Source of the DNA: Flavobacterium zhairuonense
GTDB lineage: Bacteria > Bacteroidota > Bacteroidia > Flavobacteriales > Flavobacteriaceae
Reading direction: 5' to 3'
Assembly: GCF_004352915.1 (NCBI RefSeq)
Contig: NZ_SJSY01000071.1
Location: 229,701-293,700, forward strand
Length of the DNA stretch: 64,000 nt
Made by a program: the position numbers and the translations under genes. The notes beneath the pieces are model-generated. The model was not told the origin of the DNA, did not search any database, and saw nothing but the letters and a program-made list of their open reading frames with translations. Each line of letters begins with the position of its first letter. Within the stretch, counting starts at the first letter, position 1. Below, in pieces: positions 53,081 to 61,522 of this stretch.

Positions 53081-53941
53081 ATGAATATTCTAGACGATTT
53101 AAAATTGCAATATAAATTGGGAGGCATCGCAATGCGTGTGATTTATTGGAATATTGCTTGTTTTCTTATTTCTTTAGTTTTCTACAAATTTTCAATTGGT
53201 CAATTTGATTTCCCTAATTGGCTTGCATTGTCGTCAGATCCGCAGGTTTTTATGTTCAAACCTTGGACGTTTTTAACATATGCGTTTTTCCATTTTGGAT
53301 TCATGCATTTGTTGTTTAATATGCTGGTTTTGAATTTCGCCAGTAATTTATTCCTGACATTTTTTAATCAAAAGCAATATTTAGGTCTCTACATATTAGG
53401 GGCCATATTTTCAGGAATCATATTTGCATTAAGTTTTTATGTTTTAGGAGCTTCTGCTTCTATAGTTGGAGCTTCCGCTGCAATTATGGCGATTTTGGTA
53501 GCTGCAACGACTTATCAGCCATTAATGAATGTTCGATTGCTAATATTTGGAAATGTAAAGCTTTGGCATATTACGGGAGTTATTTTGCTTTTAGATTTAA
53601 TGCAGCTTCGTTTAGAGAATACTGGCGGACATATTTCGCATCTTGCTGGAGCATTTTTTGGATTTGTTTATATAAAACTGCTTCAAAATGGTACTGATTT
53701 GAGTACCATCGTTTCTAAAGTATTAGACTTTTTTGCTAATCTTTTTAGAAAATCCCCAACGACCCCATTTACAAAAGTTCATAAGAATTACAAAAAACCT
53801 ACGGAAAAAACTTCGTCAAGAATTGTTACGAAAGACAAAACGCAGCAGCAAATTGATGAAATTTTAGACAAGATTAGCCAATCTGGTTATGATTGTCTGA
53901 CAAAAGAAGAAAAAGAGTTTCTATTTAGAGCTGGAAAATAA
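53081..53941 (+). CDS. Rhomboid-family intramembrane serine protease 2
   Basis: A 286-residue rhomboid. FHFGFMHLLFNMLVLNFASNLF (HxxxN) is followed by the Ser motif IVGASAAIMAIL (GASA) and the His motif GGHISHLAGAFFGFVYIKLL. A soluble C-terminal tail, Lys- and Thr-rich with a helical end (about 215-286; QQIDEILDKISQSGYDCLTKEEKEFLFRAGK), is typical of Bacteroidota homologues. It lies 46 bases after rhomboid 1 and 17 bases before the EEP gene, so the whole mutL-rhomboid-rhomboid-EEP set may be one operon. Confidence 0.93.
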   Translation: MNILDDLKLQYKLGGIAMRVIYWNIACFLISLVFYKFSIGQFDFPNWLALSSDPQVFMFKPWTFLTYAFFHFGFMHLLFNMLVLNFASNLFLTFFNQKQYLGLYILGAIFSGIIFALSFYVLGASASIVGASAAIMAILVAATTYQPLMNVRLLIFGNVKLWHITGVILLLDLMQLRLENTGGHISHLAGAFFGFVYIKLLQNGTDLSTIVSKVLDFFANLFRKSPTTPFTKVHKNYKKPTEKTSSRIVTKDKTQQQIDEILDKISQSGYDCLTKEEKEFLFRAGK

Positions 53942-53958
53942 TCCTTTTAGCAAATAAT

Positions 53959-55011
53959 ATGAAAAACCTTTCGTGGTTTAATAAAATAATGTTCTTTTTG
54001 AATATAGTGCTTACCGTATTAACGTTTAGCATTTATATTTTACCTTTTTTAGCACCTAAAAGTTTTCCGCTTTTATCGGTGCTTACGCTGTTTATGCCTG
54101 CTTTTTTTGTCGCAAATGGTTTCTTCTTTTTGTATTGGGCAATTCAGTTTAAAAAACGCCTTATTTTGTCTGGATTGGTTTTGTTGATGGGAATTACCTT
54201 TATCAGCAAGTTTTATAAATTTTCGGCAAAAGAATATGTGAAAGATGAAAGAGACTTTTCAATTATGAGTTATAATGTGCGTCTTTTTAATGTTTTTAAA
54301 TGGCTGGATCGCGATGATATTCCGGAGAATATTAAAACCTTTATAGATGAAAAGGATCCTGATATTTTATGTATTCAGGAATATTCAAATTCAGCGCATT
54401 TGGATTTGAAAGTATATCCACATCGTTATATTTTCATAGACGGAAATCAAATTAAAACGGGCCAGGCCATTTTTTCAAAATTCCCGATTATCGATGAAGG
54501 AAATATTGTTTTTCCTAAATCGGATAATAATGTTGTTTATGCTGATATTAAACGCGGAAAAGATATTATTCGTGTTTATAATATGCACTTGCAATCTATT
54601 AAAATATCTCCAGATGTAAGTGATATTTCGAATGATATTGATAGCGTAAATCAGAAGAAATCACAGCGTATTTATGCAAGAATCAGTAAAGGATTTACCC
54701 AACAGCAAGAACAAGCTGAAATTTTTAAGGAGCACATCAAAAAATGCAAATATCCAATTATTATTTGTGGAGATATGAATAACAGTCCGTTTTCATACGT
54801 TTACCGAAATATTAAGGGAAAGCTTAAAGATGCTTTTGAAGAAGCAGGAGAAGGCTTTGGAGCAACTTATAAGTTTAAATATTATCCAGCAAGAATTGAC
54901 TACATTTTTACGGACACTAAAATGAAAGTAAAACAGTTTAAAAGTTTTCCGGATTTCGAAAATTCAGATCATTATCCTATAATGACAAGACTTTCAATAG
55001 ATCAGTTTTAG
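53959..55011 (+). CDS. Endonuclease/exonuclease/phosphatase-family membrane protein
   Basis: A 350-residue protein. Three N-terminal hydrophobic segments (about 8-30, 35-62, 66-82) are followed by an EEP (DNase I-like) domain with SIMSYNVRLFN, DILCIQEYSN (metal Glu), RVYNMHLQSI, ICGDMNNSPFSYVY (metal Asp/Asn) and ENSDHYPIMTRL (catalytic His). All catalytic residues are present. The membrane anchor puts the domain in the periplasm or on the inner face; lipid phosphatase or nuclease activity is possible. It is commonly found next to rhomboid genes in Bacteroidota. Confidence 0.92.
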   Translation: MKNLSWFNKIMFFLNIVLTVLTFSIYILPFLAPKSFPLLSVLTLFMPAFFVANGFFFLYWAIQFKKRLILSGLVLLMGITFISKFYKFSAKEYVKDERDFSIMSYNVRLFNVFKWLDRDDIPENIKTFIDEKDPDILCIQEYSNSAHLDLKVYPHRYIFIDGNQIKTGQAIFSKFPIIDEGNIVFPKSDNNVVYADIKRGKDIIRVYNMHLQSIKISPDVSDISNDIDSVNQKKSQRIYARISKGFTQQQEQAEIFKEHIKKCKYPIIICGDMNNSPFSYVYRNIKGKLKDAFEEAGEGFGATYKFKYYPARIDYIFTDTKMKVKQFKSFPDFENSDHYPIMTRLSIDQF

Positions 55012-55091
55012 TAGAAAGTAATTCGCCAAATTGTCGTTAACTAAGACAGAAAGTGAAAAACTGACAAAACTGAAAATAAAACAACTACAAA

Positions 55092-55706
55092 ATGAAGTTA
55101 AAAAGGGTTCTCATTATTTTTGTCTTTATTGCCGCTGTTTCTTGTATGGATGAGTCGGATTATTATAATAGGGGAATAGAAAAAAGTGAATTGGAAAACC
55201 ATGAAGGAGCTCTTTTAGATTTTTCTAAAGCAATAGAATTAGATAAGACTTTTGTAGAGGCTTATCGTCGAAGAGGAATTGAAAAGCATATTTTAGGAGA
55301 TTATAATGGAGCAATGATAGATTTTTCTAAAGCAATAGAGATAGATTCTCATAGTTGCTACTCTTATTACCATCGAGGGCTTGTCAAAATTGATTTAGCT
55401 AATTATCAAGGAGCAATAAATGATTTTACAAAAACTATAGCGTTTCAGCCAACTTCGTGGGTGGCTTATTCTGATAGAGGTTTGGCTAAATATTATTTAA
55501 AAGATTACAAAGGTGCAATCAGCGATTGCACGAAAGCAATAGAAATACATAGTGATATGGCTTCAGAAGCTTATTATAATAGAGGAATCGCTAAATTAAG
55601 AATAGGAGATAGAGATGGGGCTTGTTTTGACTTAAATAAAGCTGACGAGCTATGGGTTATAAATGGGCAAAGGTGTCGGGATACTATAGAAAAGTATTGT
55701 AAATAA
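55092..55706 (+). CDS. TPR-repeat lipoprotein
   Basis: A 204-residue lipoprotein with lipobox AAVSC and acidic residues after the Cys (CMDESDYY), typical of flavobacterial surface export. It contains about five tetratricopeptide repeats of 34 residues (YNRGIEKSELENHEGALLDFSKAIELDKTFVEAYRRRGI...). The repeats also give near-repeats at the DNA level (TTTTCTAAAGCAATAGA). It is a protein-protein interaction scaffold with no catalytic domain. Confidence 0.85.
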   Translation: MKLKRVLIIFVFIAAVSCMDESDYYNRGIEKSELENHEGALLDFSKAIELDKTFVEAYRRRGIEKHILGDYNGAMIDFSKAIEIDSHSCYSYYHRGLVKIDLANYQGAINDFTKTIAFQPTSWVAYSDRGLAKYYLKDYKGAISDCTKAIEIHSDMASEAYYNRGIAKLRIGDRDGACFDLNKADELWVINGQRCRDTIEKYCK

Positions 55707-55756
55707 AGACTACTTTGCATATCTACTAAACAGATTTGGGAAATTGGCGTATTAAC

Positions 55757-56371
55757 TCAAATTAATTTCTGACTTTTTAAATAATCCATTGCAAACTTGC
55801 CTTCGTTGAAAAGCAAATCCAAAACGCTTAAGTTGTTTATAAAACCGTGTTTGTCATCAAAAACCTGAGTGTATTTTTCGAATGTATTAGCATCTTTTTT
55901 GCCGTTTGCTAAATATCTGAAATCGGCTAAATTTGGTGTTTCGTGAAAATATTCAACAGTTTTTCCGAATTCTAATTTCATTCGAAGGCATTTTGTAACG
56001 ATGTCAAAAACTTCGAAATTAAGATCCATTAAAAAAGCATGTTTTTTTTCGAAAATTGGCACGATATCATCTTCAAAGTACTCAAAGAAAGGCGAGCTTC
56101 TATATGCTGCTTCAAGCGATTTAAAATGCTGTTTTTGCCAATCAAATTCATTTTCAATCAAAATATCTTTTGTTTTTTGATGCGTTGCTTTTGAATGCTT
56201 TACCGGAATATTTAATAATTGAATTCCGTTTGGACTATAGATATAAGTTCTGTTTCTGTTAGTCTGCTTCTGAAAATTATCCTCCATTTCAAAAGTAATA
56301 GTCTCAGATTGAGCCATAACGGCAAAGTGGCTTATTGATGGAAAATAGGTAGGAAGTAGTATAGAGTTCAT
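55757..56371 (-). CDS. WbqC-family protein
   Basis: A 204-residue protein of the WbqC family: LLPTYFPSISHFAVMAQ, NRTYIYSPNGIQLLNIPVKHSK, QHFKSLEAAYRSSPFFEYFEDDI. WbqC members are linked to O-antigen or amino-sugar pathways, but their chemistry is unknown. It is last in the minus-strand cluster headed by parA; its start is preceded by the inverted repeat at 56390. Confidence 0.92.
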   Translation of the reverse strand: MNSILLPTYFPSISHFAVMAQSETITFEMEDNFQKQTNRNRTYIYSPNGIQLLNIPVKHSKATHQKTKDILIENEFDWQKQHFKSLEAAYRSSPFFEYFEDDIVPIFEKKHAFLMDLNFEVFDIVTKCLRMKLEFGKTVEYFHETPNLADFRYLANGKKDANTFEKYTQVFDDKHGFINNLSVLDLLFNEGKFAMDYLKSQKLI

Positions 56372-56389
56372 TATGATTTTAGTTTAATC

Positions 56390-56454
56390 GGTAAATCGTT
56401 TAATCGCCCTTTTTGAGAAACGATTAAACGATTTACCAGTTTAACGAATTAACG
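56390..56454. repeat. Inverted repeat plus 8-base-period array, ATTAAACG type
   Basis: Perfect 17-base arms GGTAAATCGTTTAATCG (56390-56406) and CGATTAAACGATTTACC (56421-56437) enclose 14 bases. The right half is also an 8-base-period array (ATTAAACG / ATTTACCA / GTTTAACG / AATTAACG, 56423-56454). It lies between lepB and the WbqC gene and is related to 34610-34693. Confidence 0.82.
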
Positions 56455-56458
56455 TTTT

Positions 56459-58015
56459 TTATGCTTTGTTTTCTTTTCTTTTTCTCCAGAAGAATTCTCC
56501 AACGAAATAAAGAGCAAGAAGGATTAAGAAGTATTTAAAATACGATTGAGGTTGTCCTTCGCCATCAACAGTGGTGAAAACTCTGCTCCAACGAATTTTG
56601 TTGATTCCGCTTCCGTTAGTATCCCAGCTTAACCAGATGAAAACAGGTTTTCCAACAATATGATTTTCTGGAACGTAGCCCCAGTAACGGCTATCTTCAG
56701 AGTTATGACGGTTGTCTCCCATCATCCAGTAATAATTCTGTTTGAAGGTATAGCTGTTGGTTTCTTTGCCGTTTATGATGAATTTAGAGCCTTTTAATTC
56801 TAAAGTGTTTCCTTCGTAATTCGTAATAATTTCTTTGTAAAATGGCAAAGATGTATTGGTCAAAGCAACTGTTTTTCCTGCTTGTGGAATATAGATAGGG
56901 CCAAAATTGTCTTGACTCCATTTCTCAACATGTGGAAATATTCTGTTGTCGCTTGTGTTGTCGATTATTCTTGTAACTGAAAGAACTCCAGGAGTGCTTC
57001 TGAAACGTTCTGCACTTGCTTCTGTTAAAGCTCCTAAAACAAGAGTGTCTCTAGTTTTCTCATTTTTGAAATAACCTCCATCAGTGATGTCTAATTCTTT
57101 AACTAAAGATTGTAAGTCAACTGGAGTTTTTCCATCAAAAGCAATTGTGTATGAATATTGTGGTTTTGCTCTTTCTGGTAAAATTAGTTTTTTGCCGTTA
57201 ATGAATACAAATCCGTCTTTAATTGACAAGCTGTCTCCAGGAATACCTACGCATCTTTTTACGTAATTTGATTTTTTGTCAATTGGTTTAATAACGCCTG
57301 GTCTTCCTTCTGGTTCGTGAAAATAACGTACGGTATCTACTGGCCAGTTAAAAACAACAATATCATTTCGTTTTATAGTTTCAAAAGCAGGAAGTCTGAA
57401 ATAAGGCAATTGTGGCCATTTTAAATAAGATTTGCTTTTTGTTAATGGGATAGAGTCATGAACCATTGGCAGGGCAATTGTTGTCATTGGGACTCTTGGA
57501 CCATAGTTTAATTTGCTTACAAACAAAAAGTCTCCTACAAGTAAAGATTTTTCAAGAGACGATGTCGGGATTGTGTAAGGCTGAACAACATAGGTGTGTA
57601 CCAATGTAGCAACGATTATTGCAAAAAGTAATGAACTAACCGTGTCTGCGGTTTTGCTTTTTGGTGTTAAATCTCTATTGGCGTGATATTCTAGTTTCTG
57701 AGTGTAATTAACGTAATAGATATAGAATCCTAAACTGAAAATTCCAAGAAAAGTATCTAAAGTTGATTTTTTTCCAAATGTTCTTAAAGTTTCAACCCAA
57801 ATAACAGGAAACATAATTAAGTTGATAATTGGAATGAAAAGCAACAAAGTCCACCAAGTTGGACGGCTGATTATTTTCATTAAAACAATTGAATTGTAAA
57901 CTGGAATAGCAGCTTCCCAGCTTTTTCTTCCTGCTGCTTGGTACAATTTCCATGTTCCAATAAAATGAATCACTTGTACCGCAAGGAAAAAGACAAACCA
58001 AAAATATAGTGTCAT
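56459..58015 (-). CDS. lepB: Signal peptidase I, long form
   Basis: A 518-residue membrane peptidase that removes signal peptides. Unlike the 200-320-residue classic form, it has several N-terminal hydrophobic segments (about 1-20, 50-75, 85-105, 130-150) before the catalytic domain. Catalytic Ser is in YTIPTSSLEKSLLVGDFLFVSK (about 155-176), Lys in NYVKRCVGIPGDSLSI, and the late box is YWMMGDNRHNSEDSRYWGYVP. A long insert (about 285-385) lies between the boxes. A C-terminal helix precedes KRKENKA. It is part of the parA-parB-DUF5683-dapB-lepB cluster, a familiar flavobacterial gene order. Confidence 0.96.
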   Translation of the reverse strand: MTLYFWFVFFLAVQVIHFIGTWKLYQAAGRKSWEAAIPVYNSIVLMKIISRPTWWTLLLFIPIINLIMFPVIWVETLRTFGKKSTLDTFLGIFSLGFYIYYVNYTQKLEYHANRDLTPKSKTADTVSSLLFAIIVATLVHTYVVQPYTIPTSSLEKSLLVGDFLFVSKLNYGPRVPMTTIALPMVHDSIPLTKSKSYLKWPQLPYFRLPAFETIKRNDIVVFNWPVDTVRYFHEPEGRPGVIKPIDKKSNYVKRCVGIPGDSLSIKDGFVFINGKKLILPERAKPQYSYTIAFDGKTPVDLQSLVKELDITDGGYFKNEKTRDTLVLGALTEASAERFRSTPGVLSVTRIIDNTSDNRIFPHVEKWSQDNFGPIYIPQAGKTVALTNTSLPFYKEIITNYEGNTLELKGSKFIINGKETNSYTFKQNYYWMMGDNRHNSEDSRYWGYVPENHIVGKPVFIWLSWDTNGSGINKIRWSRVFTTVDGEGQPQSYFKYFLILLALYFVGEFFWRKRKENKA

Positions 58016-58040
58016 AATGTTTTTGTTTAAAGTTTGAAGC

Positions 58041-58069
58041 TTAAGATTTTTTGTGATTTAAAATCTTAA
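58041..58069. repeat. Inverted repeat between dapB and lepB
   Basis: TTAAGATTTT (58041-58050) pairs with AAAATCTTAA (58060-58069), 9-base loop. It could be a weak attenuator inside the operon. Confidence 0.5.
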
Positions 58070-58085
58070 ACGTAATTCAGTTTTA

Positions 58086-58784
58086 TTATAGGTTTAATAC
58101 GTCTTTCATTGTGTAAATACCTGTTTTTCCTGCTAACCATTCAGCAGCAATAACGGCTCCAAGAGCAAAACCTTCGCGGTTGTGAGCAGTATGTTTTATT
58201 TCGATGCTGTCAATTGGAGAATTGTAGTTTACAGTATGTGTTCCAGGAACTTCTCCAATTCTTTTTGCTTCAATTCGAATTTCGTTTGATTTCGCTTCGT
58301 CTAAAGTCCATTTCTCGTAATTGCTGTTTTGAATAACACCTTGTGCTAATGAAATAGCAGTTCCGCTTGGAGCATCAAGTTTGTGAATGTGGTGAATTTC
58401 TTCCATTGTGACTTTATACGAATCAAATTGATTCATGATTTTGGCTAAATATTCATTTAATCCAAAGAAAATATTCACACCTAAACTGAAATTTGAACTT
58501 GAGATAAAGCCTCCCTTTTTTTCATTACAAAGAGCAATCATTTCATCATAGTGCTCTAGCCAGCCAGTAGTTCCAGAAACTACAGGAACATTTGCGTGAA
58601 AGCAACTTGAAATATTATCAACAGCTGCAGTAGGAACGCTGAAGTCAATTGCAACATCAGCATTTGAAAGTCCTTCGTAAGTGTTGAATTCGTCTTTCTT
58701 TAAAATAATTTCATGACCTCTCTCTAAAGCAATTCTTTCGATTACTTTACCCATTTTGCCATATCCTAAAAGCGCAATTTTCAT
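58086..58784 (-). CDS. dapB: 4-hydroxy-tetrahydrodipicolinate reductase
   Basis: A 232-residue (from this start) enzyme of the diaminopimelate/lysine pathway, which also supplies peptidoglycan. The frame extends upstream to a TTG at 58811, but ATG 58784 gives the standard start MKIALLGYGKMG. NAD(P)H motif LGYGKMGKVIE, SGTTGW, SSNFSLGVNIFF, catalytic EEIHHIHKLDAPSGTAISLAQ and HTAHNREGFALGAVIAAEWL are all present. It sits in the minus-strand cluster with lepB downstream. Confidence 0.96.
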   Translation of the reverse strand: MKIALLGYGKMGKVIERIALERGHEIILKKDEFNTYEGLSNADVAIDFSVPTAAVDNISSCFHANVPVVSGTTGWLEHYDEMIALCNEKKGGFISSSNFSLGVNIFFGLNEYLAKIMNQFDSYKVTMEEIHHIHKLDAPSGTAISLAQGVIQNSNYEKWTLDEAKSNEIRIEAKRIGEVPGTHTVNYNSPIDSIEIKHTAHNREGFALGAVIAAEWLAGKTGIYTMKDVLNL

Positions 58785-58824
58785 TTTTGTGTGTGTTTTT
58801 TGAGTTTTCAAACAGCGTTAATTG

Positions 58825-59388
58825 CTATTTAAAAGTGTAATTAAAAGTTAGTCCAACGTTGGGCCTAAATGTTGCATCGTTGGGATAAATCTCGGGACGC
58901 ATTGATAATCTTTCGTTTACGTTAAATTGAATCAAAGCGGCATCAACATTCGCGTCTATAATATTAAGGACATAAAAACCAACTACAAACAAGGCAGATA
59001 AATCCCTGTTTCGCTGATAAAATTTTTGTCCAGCAATAAGTCTGCTGTCGTCCAAAAATTGATAGTTGTCATCATTATAGCCTTCAAGTCTTCTTTTGTA
59101 GGCATCGCGATAATCGTGGTATTTTTTGTTGTTGTCAATGTAGAAATAAAGGCTGGTACCAATTGCTCCGTAAACGAGCGGAATTTTCCAATATTTTTTG
59201 TTGTATGCTTGACCTAAACCAGGTAAAATTGCTGAATAAAATGCGGCTTTTGCTGGCGTTAGCGGGTCTATTTCTTCTAACTTGGTAGTGTCTTTAGCGA
59301 CTAAAACCGCATCTGATTTTGCTTGAGCAAAAATAGAAGCGGTTCCTATGAGAAAGAACAATAAACTTATGGGGACAATCTTATTCAC
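58825..59388 (-). CDS. DUF5683-family membrane protein
   Basis: A 187-residue protein starting at GTG, one base overlapping the parB stop (TAGTG), so translation is coupled. The signal peptide ends IFAQ. The domain has PAKAAFYSAILPGLGQAYNKKYWKIPLVYGAIGTSLYFYI and LSALFVVGFYVLNIIDANVDAALIQFNV. It matches DUF5683, probably an outer-membrane-associated protein of unknown role found regularly between parB and dapB in this phylum. Confidence 0.9.
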   Translation of the reverse strand: MNKIVPISLLFFLIGTASIFAQAKSDAVLVAKDTTKLEEIDPLTPAKAAFYSAILPGLGQAYNKKYWKIPLVYGAIGTSLYFYIDNNKKYHDYRDAYKRRLEGYNDDNYQFLDDSRLIAGQKFYQRNRDLSALFVVGFYVLNIIDANVDAALIQFNVNERLSMRPEIYPNDATFRPNVGLTFNYTFK

Positions 59389-60290
59389 TATCCATTAATT
59401 AATTTTATAATCCTATTAAAGTCGGCTTCAGAATTGAAAGGAATTGTAATTTTTCCTTTTCCATTGCCTGCGACTTTAATATCAACTTTCGAACCAAAAT
59501 AGTCGTTGAAAGTATTTTTTTGTGTTTCTCTAACCACAAAAGAAGCATCTGCCTTTGGTTTTCCTTCGGCTTTTGGCTGTTGTCCTTCGTGGTAATTTTT
59601 AACTAAAGCTTCAGTTTCACGAACAGATAAATTCTGACTTACGATTTTTTGGTAAATATCAGTCTGAACGTCTAGATCTTCAATGTTAATAATTGCTCTA
59701 CCGTGTCCCATGCTGATAAAACCATCACGAATACCAGTTTGAATAATCGGATCTAATTTTAAAAGACGCAAATAATTGGCAATTGTTGAACGTTTTTTTC
59801 CAACGCGTTCACTCATTTGTTCTTGTGTCAATTGAATTTCGTCCATCAAACGTTGGTAAGAAAGAGCGATCTCAATTGGATCTAAATCATGACGCTGAAT
59901 ATTCTCTACTAACGCCATTACTAATGATTCATTGTCATTAGCAATACGAATATATGCAGGAACGTGAGTTAGTCCCACTAAAGTTGAAGCACGCAAACGA
60001 CGCTCTCCAGAAATTAGTTGGTATTTGTTGAAGTCTAATTTTCGAACAGTAATAGGTTGAATTACACCAAGTTCTTTGATAGAAGTGGCTAATTCACGTA
60101 ATGATTCTTCATTAAAATTGCTTCTAGGCTGAAACGGATTTATTTCGATAGCACTTATTTCAAGCTCAATGATGTTTCCAACAACTTTGTCAGCATTTTT
60201 ATCGTCAACTGATTTTATGTCGTTTTCTGGATCTTTTAATAATGCTGATAATCCTCTTCCTAAGGCTTGTTTTTTAATTGCTTTTGTCAT
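59388..60290 (-). CDS. parB: Chromosome partitioning protein ParB
   Basis: A 300-residue protein that binds parS and, as a CTP-dependent clamp, spreads around the origin. N-terminal box KKQALGRGLSALL is followed by the ParB/Srx domain with INPFQPRSNFNEESLRELATSIKELGVIQPITVR and the SGERRLRASTL CTP motif. The HTH is TQEQMSERVGKKRSTIANYLRLLKL, and the C-terminal dimer domain is about 240-300. It follows parA by 5 bases. No parS palindrome was found in this window. Confidence 0.97.
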   Translation of the reverse strand: MTKAIKKQALGRGLSALLKDPENDIKSVDDKNADKVVGNIIELEISAIEINPFQPRSNFNEESLRELATSIKELGVIQPITVRKLDFNKYQLISGERRLRASTLVGLTHVPAYIRIANDNESLVMALVENIQRHDLDPIEIALSYQRLMDEIQLTQEQMSERVGKKRSTIANYLRLLKLDPIIQTGIRDGFISMGHGRAIINIEDLDVQTDIYQKIVSQNLSVRETEALVKNYHEGQQPKAEGKPKADASFVVRETQKNTFNDYFGSKVDIKVAGNGKGKITIPFNSEADFNRIIKLING

Positions 60291-60295
60291 AAAAA

Positions 60296-61063
60296 CTATT
60301 TGCTGTTTTTCTTTATAATTTCTTGAGCTAAATGAATATAATTAACTGCACCTTTGCTTGTTGCGTCATAATTAATGATGCTTTCACCAAAACTTGGAGC
60401 TTCACTCAACTTAACATTTCGCTGAATCACAGTTTCAAAAACCATATCGTTAAAGTGTTTTTGAACCTCTTCAACAACTTGATTTGATAAACGTAATCTC
60501 GAATCATACATGGTTAATAATAAACCTTCGATATCAAGATCTGGATTGTGTATTTTTTGAATACTTTTAATAGTGTTCAATAATTTCCCTAATCCTTCAA
60601 GAGCAAAATACTCGCACTGAATAGGGATAACTACTGAATCGGCAGCTGTTAAAGCATTCAAGGTTAACAAACCTAAAGATGGCGCACAGTCAATAATGAT
60701 ATAATCATATTCTTGTTTTGCCTCCTCTAATGCTTTTTTAAGCATATATTCACGGTTTTCCTTGTCAACCAATTCAATTTCGATCGCAACAAGGTCAATG
60801 TGAGCTGGAATCACGTCAACATTTGGCGATGTGCATTTTAAAATGGCTTCTTTTGGTGTTACAGTATGTTCAAGAATTTGGTAAGTTCCTGTTTCTACTG
60901 TTTCTACGTCAATTCCAAGGCCAGATGTTGCATTGGCCTGAGGATCAGCGTCGATCAATAATACTTTTTTCTCTAAAACACCTAATGAGGCCGCAAGATT
61001 TACTGATGTAGTAGTCTTTCCAACGCCTCCTTTTTGATTAGCAATAGCAATGATTTTGCCCAT
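60296..61063 (-). CDS. parA: Chromosome partitioning ATPase ParA
   Basis: A 255-residue deviant-Walker ATPase. The motif KGGVGKTTTSVNLAASLG (about 10-28) is followed by LLIDADPQANATSGLG, DYIIIDCAPSLGLLTLNAL and the specificity region YDSRLRLSNQVVEEV. It is first of the minus-strand cluster. Its upstream region holds AT-rich DNA with a weak TATTTTTA (-7-like). Chromosomal rather than plasmid ParA is likely from length and neighbours. Confidence 0.96.
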   Translation of the reverse strand: MGKIIAIANQKGGVGKTTTSVNLAASLGVLEKKVLLIDADPQANATSGLGIDVETVETGTYQILEHTVTPKEAILKCTSPNVDVIPAHIDLVAIEIELVDKENREYMLKKALEEAKQEYDYIIIDCAPSLGLLTLNALTAADSVVIPIQCEYFALEGLGKLLNTIKSIQKIHNPDLDIEGLLLTMYDSRLRLSNQVVEEVQKHFNDMVFETVIQRNVKLSEAPSFGESIINYDATSKGAVNYIHLAQEIIKKNSK

Positions 61064-61522
61064 TTATTTTCTGAATTTTGAACCGTAAAAATACAATTAT
61101 TTATGGTTTTTGAAAATCTATTTTGTTAACATTTAAGAAACTTTGTTTAATCGTTGTACGGTGGGTGTTCGGCAGAAAATTCTTTTAATAATGTATGAAA
61201 TTATTAAAAGAATTTTGACGAGCTGTTTTCATAATTAGACTCAAAAAATTGTCAGATCTAGTTTTTCTTGAAAAAAGTTCTTATTTCGGAAATTCAAGAT
61301 GGAAACATTTGGTAGCTTGTTTTTGATTGGAATTATTTTTTTTAGTTGGTTCGATTTTTCGTTTAGTATGAAAAGACCTCAATAAGCCTTGTAAATTGGG
61401 ATTTTGTATAGTTTTTGATAAGAAAATCGAAACCAAAAACGGACTTTTAGGTTGAAGATTATCGCTATTTTTCAGATCTCAAAAAAACTGTTATTACTAT
61501 TAAAACCAAAAAAAGAATTTTT
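61064..61522. other. 459-base spacer between parA and the beta-helix gene
   Basis: It holds the promoter region of parA (61064-61140), a perfect 17-base inverted repeat (61176-61216) and about 300 AT-rich bases without a recognised promoter. A 28-codon hydrophobic frame (61299-61385, MET...KRPQ) is present but has no support as a gene. Confidence 0.6.
61176..61216. repeat. Perfect 17-base inverted repeat
   Basis: AAAATTCTTTTAATAAT (61176-61192) and ATTATTAAAAGAATTTT (61200-61216) are exact complements around a 7-base loop. There is no T run, and it lies about 110 bases from the divergent parA start. It may be a regulatory site or mobile-element relic. Confidence 0.8.

Noticed and set aside
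19124..56454. CRISPR-like arrays
   Set aside because: The short tandem arrays have 8-base units without unique spacers and no cas genes are present, so they are not CRISPR.
58785..58811. Extended dapB start at a TTG
   Set aside because: It adds MKTQKTHTK before the canonical MKIALLGYGKMG; ATG 58784 is far more likely.
61299..61385. 28-codon hydrophobic frame in the parA-beta-helix spacer
   Set aside because: It could be a small membrane peptide, but there is no promoter, no neighbour support and such frames are common in T-rich DNA.
59388..61522. parS site near parAB
   Set aside because: No sequence close to TGTTTCACGTGAAACA was found; GTTTCACGCAGA at 19236 and GTTTCACGAACA inside parB are only half sites.
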